A stretch of DNA of 64,000 nt. Source: Bacteroides caccae. Lineage in GTDB: Bacteria > Bacteroidota > Bacteroidia > Bacteroidales > Bacteroidaceae. A program made the translations under genes and the position numbers. The stretch is taken from NCBI RefSeq assembly GCF_002222615.2, contig NZ_CP022412.2, positions 3,968,001-4,032,000 of the forward strand, given 5' to 3'. Position 1 is the first letter of the stretch. Each line of letters opens with the position of its first letter. Shown here one piece after another: positions 1 through 8,340 of the stretch. The notes under the pieces are model-generated. The model was not told where the DNA came from. It saw only the letters and a program-made list of their open reading frames with translations, and did no database searches.

Positions 1-97
1 GAACTATTGAATTAAAAGGGGATGTTAAGTTATCAGCCTGCAAAAACACCGGCAATGGCGAAAGCAGAATGAGAATGATTAAGATATATTTTTTCAT
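1..97 (-). CDS. Exported protein, N-terminal fragment cut by the window edge
   Basis: Only the first 32 codons are present, read leftward from an ATG at 95-97. They encode a typical Sec signal peptide: a two-lysine N-terminus, a hydrophobic stretch rich in Ile and Leu, and a probable cleavage site around Phe-Leu-Gln-Ala. The ATG lies 18 bp beyond the stop codon of the sulfatase gene, so the two are almost certainly in the same operon with the SusC/SusD pair upstream. In such loci the next gene is usually a glycoside hydrolase or another sulfatase, but nothing in the fragment identifies the enzyme. Confidence 0.7.
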   Translation of the reverse strand, partial: MKKYILIILILLSPLPVFLQADNLTSPFNSIV

Positions 98-115
98 GAT
101 GTATGTACATTGGAT

Positions 116-1699
116 TTATTCCTTGTCACGTTCCGGTGAGAAACGGACAGGATCATTGTATTGCTCCTGAAGTTTCAGCATTTCTTCTTTCAACTCCTTC
201 ACCACCGGTTCGTATTCTGGTTGTCCGTAGAGATTGTGCATTTCCGACGGATCAGCTTGCAGGTCATATAGTTCCCACCAGTTGATATCATTATAGAAAT
301 GAATCAGTTTATAGCGGTCTGTGCGTACACCGTAATGACGTTTCACCATGTGTTCAGCAGGATATTCATAGAAATGATAGTAAAGAGCTTTCCGCCAGTC
401 TTTCGGATGTTCACCTTTCAACAAAGGCACAAGAGATACACCTTGAATATCGGAAGGTATCTCTGCTCCCGCCAGTTCGAGGAAAGTAGGTGCATAGTCA
501 ATGTTTTGAACCATTTCGGTGATGTCACCTCTGCGGTCGAATCCTTTCGGCAGACGCATGACAAGCGGTGTACGCATAGATTCTTCGTACATGAAACGTT
601 TGTCAAACCAACCGTGTTCGCCCATATAGAATCCCTGATCGGAAGTGTAGACTACAAGTGTGTTATCCAGTAAACCTTTCTCTTTCAAGTAATCGAGTAC
701 GCGACCAACATTGTCATCCAGTGATTTTACAGTCTTCATGTAATCACGCATATAACGCTGGAATTTCCAATTGGCAAGTTCCTTACCCTGAAGATTCTGT
801 TTATAGAAATCATCTATAATCGGAGTGTAAAACCTGTCCCATGCGGCACGTTGCGCTTCATCCATACGACCGATATATTTCTCATACAAGGATTTCAAAC
901 GGGATTTTTTATCAGGACGGAGCATTTTGAGGTCATAAATCATGTCCATATCCTTTACAATGCTCATTTCTTGTGCAGCGGCAGCGGGACGACCTTCATA
1001 ATCGTCAAAGAAATTATCCGGTAACGGGAAGGTTTTATCTTCATACAAAGCCAAATTACAAGTATCTGCCAGCCAGTTACGGTGAATTGCCTTGTGATGT
1101 ATCAAAAGACAGAAAGGTTTCTCCGGGTTGCGTTTATTCTCTATCCAGTCGATAGCATCATCAGTAATAAGGTTCGTAAGATACCCATGTTTTTGAATAG
1201 TGTCATTATTTTGCGTAATGAAATCCGGATTGTAGTAGTCACCTTGTCCGGGGACTATCTGCCAGTAATCAAAGCCGGAGGGCAGGCTTTCAAGATGCCA
1301 TTTACCCACCAATGCTGTCTGATAGCCGATTCTCTGCAACAGCTTCGGGAAAGTCTGTTGCGAACTGTCAAATACGCAAGTGGTATTATCATAGAATTTA
1401 TTGGCGCAACTATGCTTTCCTGTTATCATACAGGCGCGACTGGGACCACTTAAAGAATTGGCAACAAAGCTTTGGGTAAAACGTACACCGTCGGCAGCAA
1501 TGCGGTCAAGATTCGGTGTTTCCATGTAGCGTGTGTCGTAACAGCTCATCATTTGTGCTGTGTGATCGTCTGTCATTATGTAGACGATATTCAGTGGTTT
1601 CTGCTCCACAGGCTTTTGTTTGATTGAACAAGAAACAAGGGAAGTTACGGCGGTAACGCCAGTCAAAGAGTAAAATAGTCCGGATTGTAGATTTTTCAT
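116..1699 (-). CDS. Serine-type S1 sulfatase, lipoprotein
   Basis: A 527-residue sulfatase of the alkaline-phosphatase fold, predicted to remove sulfate esters from a glycan. The N-terminus is a lipoprotein signal with lipobox Leu-Val-Ser-Cys (Cys24), so the enzyme is membrane-anchored. Early metal ligands are seen in IMTDDH (about residues 41-46). The active-site signature is S-G-P-S-R at residues 84-88, with Ser84 the residue converted to formylglycine; the serine form needs the anaerobic radical-SAM maturase, which is not in this window. Later motifs include a DNTLVVYTSDQG-type metal site and GEHGWFDKR. Overall it resembles GlcNAc-6-O-sulfatases (subfamily S1_11 type) acting on host glycans, but this is recall rather than a search result. 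It follows susD by 198 bp and precedes another exported protein by 18 bp, fitting a sulfated-glycan utilization operon. Confidence 0.9.
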   Translation of the reverse strand: MKNLQSGLFYSLTGVTAVTSLVSCSIKQKPVEQKPLNIVYIMTDDHTAQMMSCYDTRYMETPNLDRIAADGVRFTQSFVANSLSGPSRACMITGKHSCANKFYDNTTCVFDSSQQTFPKLLQRIGYQTALVGKWHLESLPSGFDYWQIVPGQGDYYNPDFITQNNDTIQKHGYLTNLITDDAIDWIENKRNPEKPFCLLIHHKAIHRNWLADTCNLALYEDKTFPLPDNFFDDYEGRPAAAAQEMSIVKDMDMIYDLKMLRPDKKSRLKSLYEKYIGRMDEAQRAAWDRFYTPIIDDFYKQNLQGKELANWKFQRYMRDYMKTVKSLDDNVGRVLDYLKEKGLLDNTLVVYTSDQGFYMGEHGWFDKRFMYEESMRTPLVMRLPKGFDRRGDITEMVQNIDYAPTFLELAGAEIPSDIQGVSLVPLLKGEHPKDWRKALYYHFYEYPAEHMVKRHYGVRTDRYKLIHFYNDINWWELYDLQADPSEMHNLYGQPEYEPVVKELKEEMLKLQEQYNDPVRFSPERDKE

Positions 1700-1897
1700 A
1701 TATAATAAATTAAGTAAACGAAGAATTCATCATCGGCAAAAATAAGCTTTTTGATTAATAATCGACTTCCATTTATCGCCATTTTATTTCCATAAATGTT
1801 CAAAAGGACTGATTATAACCCTAAATTCCGGATGCCAGGACAAATATCCCCCGCATCCGGAAATTTATCAAGTCATTTAAGGGGTTTAAGCTTCTGC

Positions 1898-3742
1898 TTA
1901 ATTCGTATAGCCAAAATTATTATCTGAAGTAGTAAGGGCCGGATTGGCGTCAATCTCGCTACTAGGAATTGGCAATAACAAATTCTTTTTCAAAAATTCA
2001 TCCGTCAATCCTCTTGTACCATTATAAATACGATCTAACCAAGCATTAGAACTAGCAGGATACAATGCGTCAGATGCTATCGTTATTTCATGATTATTAT
2101 GTAACTCCAAAGCCATCTTAAAATACTTTGTCCCACGAATACGAGGCATTTCATACATTCCGGGCTCACCGCAAAGTTCTATGATACGCTCAAAAAACAA
2201 TTTCTGTCTTACTTCTTCCTGATTCAAGGATGTCGGCCAGTCAGCCGGCTGAGCAGAAACTTTCATACCCGAATTACGTGCACGATTTAGAACTTCTTTT
2301 GCTAATGATATGGCTTTAGGAGTGTCCCCCAATTCATTGTACACATCTGCCATCAACAATAACATTTCAGCATAACGGTAAACCATTAAGTTTTTATGAC
2401 TCGCTGTACCTACCTGATTCTGATCATATAACTTCTGAAAACATGGCCAAGCATTTTGAGATCCGGTTTTTACAAAAACTTCTTTTAAACATTTGGTGAT
2501 AGCTACATTTTCCAATGTAACGCCATGCGTTGAAGCATAATTTTCAATAGTCTCAATAGTAGGGTTCTTGGGATCAATGAATGCTTTATAAGGCAACTTT
2601 CCTACATATTTCTTTTTTTCTTTGGTAGCAACACCATTCTTCATCACATACTCGTCAATATCACCATTTACATATGCAAAATAAGGATACAAGTAAGTAG
2701 AGTCATTAGGTGAAAGTACATCTCCCACAGTCGGCTTTGGATTAGCCTGGTTGTTACCGCTACGGTTTCTCCAGCGAGTCAAAAATGTCTCATTAATTCG
2801 AGGATCTCCCGGATAAGTACCTTCATGTAAATCATAAGCAGCTTTAGACGCTTTATAAGTTCCCCAAGAAATTCCCGTAGTAGCCTGCGGAGGAGCAAAA
2901 CGATTACTTGCACGATTAAAGCAAACGGTAGAAGAAGTTGTAAAATTCAACTGAAAAATAGCCTCCTTTGATCCGGTCACATAATCACCAAACAAATCTC
3001 CGAATTTAGGTTCAAGATCGAAAATATGAGCTTCATAAACATCGTCAAACATATTCTTGGCATTCGTCCAATTTGCAGTTTCGTCAATACCCAGACACGC
3101 CATTTTATAATAAACCTTACCTAAAAAAGCTTTTGCAGCCCATGAATTCGCACGCCCATCTACAATCTTACTATCAATAGCCATAGCATCTTTCATATCC
3201 TGAACTACCAAAGCCAGAACCTCAGCTTGAGGGGAACGAGGTACAGAAATACCATCCGATGAAGAGGCAGCCGTTTTTAATGGCACATCACCAAACAAAG
3301 AAACCAAATTATAATAAGCTAATCCTCTCAAGAATTTAGCCTCCCCTCCCATTTGTACCTTATCTGTATCGCTCAAACTGCTTTTGTCCAAACTTTCCAA
3401 AAAAGCATTTACTTCAGTCACCACTTTATACATCCCATTCCAGGCTATAGGAATCAAGTCATCACTAGGTACAGCCTCCAATGAAATTGCCGTAGAAGCA
3501 GTACGCTGTCCGAAAGCAAATCCGGAAGCTATGATAGGCAGTTCCTGCCACATTTGTCCATACGCCCCTGTTGTCGTCATATATCCATAACATCCCAGCA
3601 GAGCCAATTCGGCATTACTCCTTGATGAAAAAACAACTGCATTATTCTGAGAATAGACCGGATCTTCATCCAACCAAGAGGTACAGGCTGAGAAACAGCC
3701 AACTGACGCCAATAATAAAATATAATATTTAATTCTTTTCAT
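1898..3742 (-). CDS. SusD/RagB-family glycan-binding lipoprotein
   Basis: A 614-residue surface lipoprotein of the SusD family, the lid that captures glycans over its partner SusC channel. The signal peptide ends in a lipobox Phe-Ser-Ala-Cys (Cys20). Family features are visible: the N-terminal segment starting SWLDEDP, helical TPR-like stretches such as GEAKFLRGLAYYNLVSLFGDVPL, the R-Y-A-E-M-L-L-L-M-A-D-V-Y helix and a C-terminal LLLPIPSSEIDANP motif typical of the family end. Length is within the normal range. It starts 19 bp after the susC stop codon and is clearly cotranscribed with it. Binding specificity cannot be read from the sequence; the neighbouring sulfatase suggests a sulfated ligand. 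Confidence 0.95.
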   Translation of the reverse strand: MKRIKYYILLLASVGCFSACTSWLDEDPVYSQNNAVVFSSRSNAELALLGCYGYMTTTGAYGQMWQELPIIASGFAFGQRTASTAISLEAVPSDDLIPIAWNGMYKVVTEVNAFLESLDKSSLSDTDKVQMGGEAKFLRGLAYYNLVSLFGDVPLKTAASSSDGISVPRSPQAEVLALVVQDMKDAMAIDSKIVDGRANSWAAKAFLGKVYYKMACLGIDETANWTNAKNMFDDVYEAHIFDLEPKFGDLFGDYVTGSKEAIFQLNFTTSSTVCFNRASNRFAPPQATTGISWGTYKASKAAYDLHEGTYPGDPRINETFLTRWRNRSGNNQANPKPTVGDVLSPNDSTYLYPYFAYVNGDIDEYVMKNGVATKEKKKYVGKLPYKAFIDPKNPTIETIENYASTHGVTLENVAITKCLKEVFVKTGSQNAWPCFQKLYDQNQVGTASHKNLMVYRYAEMLLLMADVYNELGDTPKAISLAKEVLNRARNSGMKVSAQPADWPTSLNQEEVRQKLFFERIIELCGEPGMYEMPRIRGTKYFKMALELHNNHEITIASDALYPASSNAWLDRIYNGTRGLTDEFLKKNLLLPIPSSEIDANPALTTSDNNFGYTN

Positions 3743-3761
3743 GTCTTCGTGATTTTAGAAA

Positions 3762-6700
3762 TTAGAATGTTAAATTTAAGCCAAAAACAAATGAACGAGG
3801 AGTCGGATATGAGTTCATATCAACACCCGGACGTAAACCGTCAAAAGCAAAACTATTTACTTCAGGATCATAACCACTATAATCTGTTATCACAAACGCA
3901 TTTTTTACAGAAGCATAAACAGATGTATTCTTTATACCAATCTTATTCGTCCATTTGGCAGGAAGTACATAACTCAGTGTAATATCAGAACAACGCAAAT
4001 AACTGCCATCTTCCACATAACGATCCATCACCATATTTTGTACGACAAATGTTGATTTCGGATATAAATTACTTGGATTCTCATCCGTCCACATATTTTG
4101 GAACGCTTTACGCGTCACATTATTCGATTTAGTTCCCGGAGTGTTATTGTAACGATTACCTACATTTAAAATATCCCTACCCTGTACCCCATTAAAGGAT
4201 GCAGACAACGACAAGGATTTCCAAGATACTTTAGTCTGAAAACCATAAGTAAAATCAGGATTCGGGTTACCAATAATATCGCGATCATTGTCATCCACTA
4301 CACCATCTCCATTTCTATCCACATACTTCACGTCACCGGCTACCGGAGTCGTTTTATTCACCGTTTGGTAATATCCCACACTTCCATCTTGTTTAATGTA
4401 CTTAATTCCATTTTCTGTTATATCTTCCTTTTGGACAATCCCTTGAGTCACATAACCATAAAATAATCCCGGAGCTTCACCTGCCAAGAAAATATGCCCT
4501 ACACCAAAATGATCCCCTAAACTATTACCATAATACCCAACTCTCTCACCCAAGCATCCAAAATCAGCAGGCAACAAACCTAAATCTGAAATTTCATTCC
4601 TATTGACACCGATATTACCACTTACAGACCATTTCCAAGATGAACTGTCAATGATTTGTGCATTCAAAGAAAATTCAACACCTTTATTATTCAATGAACC
4701 TTGATTGTAATAAGTAGAACTAAATCCAGCTGATCCCGGCAAATTCCTTGAAATAAGCAAATCTGTTGTTTTCTTCTGATAGATATCCAAGGTACCACTC
4801 AAACGGGAATTAAACAAACCAAAGTCCAATCCGACATTCCATGAAGATGTTTTTTCCCATTTCAAACTACTGTTTGACAAGTTGGTCACCACCATTGCAG
4901 TCGTTTTATTTCCTGTTCCATCCGCATATGAGATTTCACCAGATCCTTGTCCATACATCGAAAAAGTAGTATAAGGATCAATACTTTGATTTCCGGTTGC
5001 ACCATAGCTGAAACGCAACTTCAATTGATTCAGCCATGAAACATCTTTCAAAAATTCTTCTTGTTCCATACGCCAAGCTATGGATGCAGAAGGGAAATAT
5101 CCCCAACGATTATTTTTCGCAAACTTACTGGAACCATCGGCACGCAAAGAAGCTGTAATCAAATATTTATCAAGCAAACTAACATTAACTCGTCCCAAAT
5201 AAGAAAGTAACTGATAATCTTTTTGTATAGGCTGCGACGTAATTACATCACCTGCCATATGCATTCCATTCTCACGAAACTCAAACATCGTAAAGTTCTT
5301 TCCAATCACATTTTTATTTAGAAAATTATAATCATCATAAGTCATACCGACTGTTGCAGCCAATGTACCTACACTACCAAGTTTCGTATTATAGTTCACT
5401 ATATTTTCTACTGAATAATTACTTTTTGAAAGATTAGAGGTTGCCAGATAACCCTGATTATTCATTCCTTGATACAATTGCATTCCATACCATCGTTTGC
5501 GATCATTCGTATTGATATTACCACCTGCACGAAGACTATAAGTGAAAAACTTATTTATTTTCCAATTCAGATTCAAACTAGCTTTAAAAGTTTTGTCATC
5601 TGTCAAGTCCACATAATCATTCAGCCAGCTGAACACATTCGTTTTATTTTCATTTGTAAAAGACGGGTCATTCTCCGGCAATTCGAAAGGAGCATAATCA
5701 AGAGCAGTACGTGAAATAGCACCAGTAGCACCGCCAAGAGTATTACCACCTGCCATCATATTATTCTGTCGCAAGGATCCGCTTAACGCCATGTTTAAAT
5801 CTACAGATTTGGAAAGCTGCGCACTCAAATTTGCACGCAAGTCTCCTTGCTTCAAACCGGTCTGCTTCACAGTACCATTAATATCTTTAAAATTAGCGGA
5901 AATATAATAAGTTGTCTTACCTGCACCACCATTTACTGATAAAGAGTAGTTCTGAGAAAAAGCAGAAGTATAGATTTCTTTCTGCCAGTTACGATAATTT
6001 ACTACATTATAAGTTTCAGGATCAGCAGGATCATATTTATCGTAAGCTCCATTAAATACATATCTCACCTCATCTCCAACAATATGGAAAGGCACTTTGC
6101 CATCCGTAATTCTTGAATTATGATAAGCAGCATATTCCTCTAAATTCATCATCTCTAACAACCTGCTTGCATTAGCAATAGTAAAAGTAGCCGAAGCATT
6201 CACTTTAGCTTTGCCCTCCTTACCTTTTTTAGTAGTTATCAATATAACACCGTTCGCACCACGAGAACCGTAAATAGCAGTAGAGGATGCGTCTTTCAAT
6301 ATCGTAATATCCTCTATATCGGCAGGGTTCAATGATGACAGCGGATCTTGAGCAATCTGAAAGTCTCCGCTAATACCCGAAGAAGAAAATTCTCCAGTTG
6401 AAGCTTGCGGAATATTATCAATGACATAAAGAGGCTGATTATCACCTCGCAACGAACTAGCTCCACGAATCGTAATGGACGAAGCAGCTCCCGGATTGGA
6501 AGAAGCCGTGCTCACGACTAGACCGGCAACTTTTCCTTCCAACAGATTATCTATGGAAACGGCTTTTGCAGCTTCATTCGCATCTGGTCTCATCGTCGTC
6601 AGTGCTCCTGTCAAATCACCTTTACGAGCTGTTCCATAAGCAACTACCACGACTTCATCCAAACTCTGTGTATCATCTTTCATTTGAATGTTCAGTTTTG

Positions 6701-6983
6701 TTTGGTTTCCCACAGCAACTTCCTGCTTCACATATCCAATAAAAGTAAATACTAATACAGACTTTGTATTAGGTACGGAAATTGAAAAATCGCCATCAAT
6801 ATTAGTTATTGTTCCTGAGGTAGTACCTTTTACTTGTACATTAACACCAGGCATACCCTCATTAAGAGCATCCACTACCCTACCTGTAATGGTCTTTTGT
6901 TGTCCCATCATTTGCCCTGCAAAAGCAAATAACGTAATGAAACACATTAGAAAAACTTTCAATAGGTTCTTCATAGAAGTCAT
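3762..6983 (-). CDS. SusC/RagA-family TonB-dependent outer-membrane transporter
   Basis: A 1073-residue TonB-dependent glycan importer. After a signal peptide ending near GQMMGQ come a carboxypeptidase-regulatory-like domain (TITGRVVDALNEGMPGVNV, about residues 32-115), a plug domain beginning with the SusC signature SLDEVVVVAYG and containing SIRGASSLRGDNQPLYVIDN, then a long beta-barrel ending in the aromatic C-terminus FVFGLNLTF. There is no N-terminal STN domain, so an anti-sigma partner is not implied. Translation may start at either Met1 or Met4. It is the first gene of the locus; a TATATTTG box lies 67 bp upstream. With the SusD and the sulfatase it forms a minimal utilization locus. 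Confidence 0.96.
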   Translation of the reverse strand: MTSMKNLLKVFLMCFITLFAFAGQMMGQQKTITGRVVDALNEGMPGVNVQVKGTTSGTITNIDGDFSISVPNTKSVLVFTFIGYVKQEVAVGNQTKLNIQMKDDTQSLDEVVVVAYGTARKGDLTGALTTMRPDANEAAKAVSIDNLLEGKVAGLVVSTASSNPGAASSITIRGASSLRGDNQPLYVIDNIPQASTGEFSSSGISGDFQIAQDPLSSLNPADIEDITILKDASSTAIYGSRGANGVILITTKKGKEGKAKVNASATFTIANASRLLEMMNLEEYAAYHNSRITDGKVPFHIVGDEVRYVFNGAYDKYDPADPETYNVVNYRNWQKEIYTSAFSQNYSLSVNGGAGKTTYYISANFKDINGTVKQTGLKQGDLRANLSAQLSKSVDLNMALSGSLRQNNMMAGGNTLGGATGAISRTALDYAPFELPENDPSFTNENKTNVFSWLNDYVDLTDDKTFKASLNLNWKINKFFTYSLRAGGNINTNDRKRWYGMQLYQGMNNQGYLATSNLSKSNYSVENIVNYNTKLGSVGTLAATVGMTYDDYNFLNKNVIGKNFTMFEFRENGMHMAGDVITSQPIQKDYQLLSYLGRVNVSLLDKYLITASLRADGSSKFAKNNRWGYFPSASIAWRMEQEEFLKDVSWLNQLKLRFSYGATGNQSIDPYTTFSMYGQGSGEISYADGTGNKTTAMVVTNLSNSSLKWEKTSSWNVGLDFGLFNSRLSGTLDIYQKKTTDLLISRNLPGSAGFSSTYYNQGSLNNKGVEFSLNAQIIDSSSWKWSVSGNIGVNRNEISDLGLLPADFGCLGERVGYYGNSLGDHFGVGHIFLAGEAPGLFYGYVTQGIVQKEDITENGIKYIKQDGSVGYYQTVNKTTPVAGDVKYVDRNGDGVVDDNDRDIIGNPNPDFTYGFQTKVSWKSLSLSASFNGVQGRDILNVGNRYNNTPGTKSNNVTRKAFQNMWTDENPSNLYPKSTFVVQNMVMDRYVEDGSYLRCSDITLSYVLPAKWTNKIGIKNTSVYASVKNAFVITDYSGYDPEVNSFAFDGLRPGVDMNSYPTPRSFVFGLNLTF

Positions 6984-7049
6984 TTTTATAAGTTATTAAA
7001 TTAAAGATTAAAAAGTTTTTTCTGAATTCCCTTTCGTTGAAATTCATTG

Positions 7050-7057
7050 CAAATATA
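7050..7057 (-). promoter_or_regulatory. Candidate -7 box for the susC-susD-sulfatase operon
   Basis: The minus strand reads TATATTTG, an exact match to the Bacteroides -7 consensus TAnnTTTG, about 70 bases before the susC start. I see no good -33 TTTG at 19-21 bases upstream, so the promoter could need an activator. The motif alone is short and could occur by chance. Confidence 0.4.
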
Positions 7058-7207
7058 AAGACGTAGTTTAAAGTGAAGTGTTTAAAAACAGCTATGTTTT
7101 TTCCAAATTTGTCTAAAACCACCCATTTCATCGATTAATAATAATACAATAGACATCTTTGAACATTTTTTGAATCAAAAAAAGAAATAAGAAAATAGTG
7201 GTCTGGT

Positions 7208-7405
7208 CTACTTTTCAGATGAAAGAGGAGGACGGCTTTCTCCTTTTTTACTTTGCTGCTTTATTTCATCAAGAAAAGCCGTATGATTGAACAAATTACG
7301 TCCTATAAGATCTTTTTTTCTTTGCCTCCCATTAATTTCAACCGAGAATGGTTAATATCTATCATGAGACCAGCTCTATCGTATAATTCCAATCCTACAG
7401 ATAAA
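7208..7405 (-). pseudogene. Decayed PAS-domain fragment (sensor kinase remnant)
   Basis: The minus strand encodes, with one frame break near 7325, VGLELYDRAGLMIDINHSRL followed by KDLIGRNLFNHTAFLDEIKQ and a stop at 7208-7210. This closely parallels the second PAS domain of the intact histidine kinase at 16670 (VGIELYNKDGLLIDLNKKEL, then EDVLGVNLFENPLLPEEIKQ). No kinase or other domain accompanies it, and no start codon is present. It is best read as the remains of a paralogous PAS sensor gene. Seen directly in translation; homology inferred from that internal comparison. Confidence 0.6.
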
Positions 7406-7574
7406 TCATAAAAAAATATTATGTAACAATTTATCCGTTATCTCATTTACCAAAGTCTGATGATATCTATTTTCCATACAGCAAGATTTGCGTAGTTTAC
7501 AATATAGTTTGTTCAACCGGGTAAATTTACGCAAATCTTTTGTTTCATGCTAAAAACAGAGCTGTTTGGCCCCG

Positions 7575-8333
7575 TTAGGCATCGCTATGTAGTGTTCCGG
7601 TACAAAAGCCTTCGGCCTTAGCCAGTGTTTCAGGCTTACCGATATCAATGAGTCGCAAATCTTCTACCAGATAACCGGAAAACTCCACCTGCCGGCAGGT
7701 AGCAAGATAAAAATCCATAATAGAGAATTTGCCTTCCCAACAAGGAACATCCAACAAGCGGAAAATAGCAGGTGAAAGAACATGAATACCACTGAATGCA
7801 TATTCCTGATAACGTGATTCATCCGGTCGAAAGCCTTCCGGCTTCACTTGTCCCGTGTCTTTATTAATCCAGCCGCAAAGCCTCCTGTCCGTATCAAAAA
7901 GCAGATAACGTGAAGTTTTACGCCGACTGGCCAACAAAGTAGCCACACTGCCGTTTTGTAAATGATAGTCGTATAATTCCTTTAGGTCCACATCCGAAAG
8001 AATATCGACATTATGCACTAAAAAAGGCTCATCGGAATGTTCAAAGAAAGTACAGGCTTTCCTGACTCCTCCTCCCGTATCAAGCAACTGTTCACGCTCG
8101 TCGGAAATATGTATGGTAAGTCCGAAATTATCATTAGCTTTCAGAAAATCGAGTATCTGTTCACCGAAATGGTGAATATTAATCACAATTTCGGTGAAAC
8201 CGGATGCTTTCAGTTTCAGGATAACATGTTCCAGCATCGGACGTCCGGCTATGGGAACAAGGGCTTTCGGCATAGAGTCGGTCAACGGTTTCAGCCGGCT
8301 ACCCAAACCGGCAGCAAATATCATAGCTTTCAT
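7575..8333 (-). CDS. Sugar-1-phosphate nucleotidyltransferase (MurU-like)
   Basis: A 252-residue NTP_transferase-family enzyme. It begins MKAMIFAAGLGSRLKPLTD, the nucleotide-binding G-x-G-x-R signature, followed by MPKALVPIAGRPMLEHVI, typical of mannose-1-phosphate guanylyltransferase and of MurNAc-1-phosphate uridylyltransferase (MurU). The start at 8333 is chosen because the signature begins there; eight extra in-frame codons upstream are not conserved-looking and would overlap the preceding gene. It begins 7 bp after the kinase/RapZ fusion gene, so the two are cotranscribed. In the peptidoglycan-recycling pathway of Pseudomonas the same pairing (AmgK sugar kinase plus MurU) turns MurNAc into UDP-MurNAc; a similar role is inferred here. 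Another nucleotide-sugar product is possible. Confidence 0.85.
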   Translation of the reverse strand: MKAMIFAAGLGSRLKPLTDSMPKALVPIAGRPMLEHVILKLKASGFTEIVINIHHFGEQILDFLKANDNFGLTIHISDEREQLLDTGGGVRKACTFFEHSDEPFLVHNVDILSDVDLKELYDYHLQNGSVATLLASRRKTSRYLLFDTDRRLCGWINKDTGQVKPEGFRPDESRYQEYAFSGIHVLSPAIFRLLDVPCWEGKFSIMDFYLATCRQVEFSGYLVEDLRLIDIGKPETLAKAEGFCTGTLHSDA

Positions 8334-8340
8334 TAGTCTT

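Larger units (their letters stand above)
6984..7574. other. 591-bp non-coding stretch
   Basis: The susC-proximal 150 bases hold the probable promoter. 7208-7405 holds a decayed PAS-domain fragment on the minus strand, described separately. The rest, up to the nucleotidyltransferase stop at 7575, is AT-rich and I see no gene, clear terminator or repeat in it. Confidence 0.6.
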
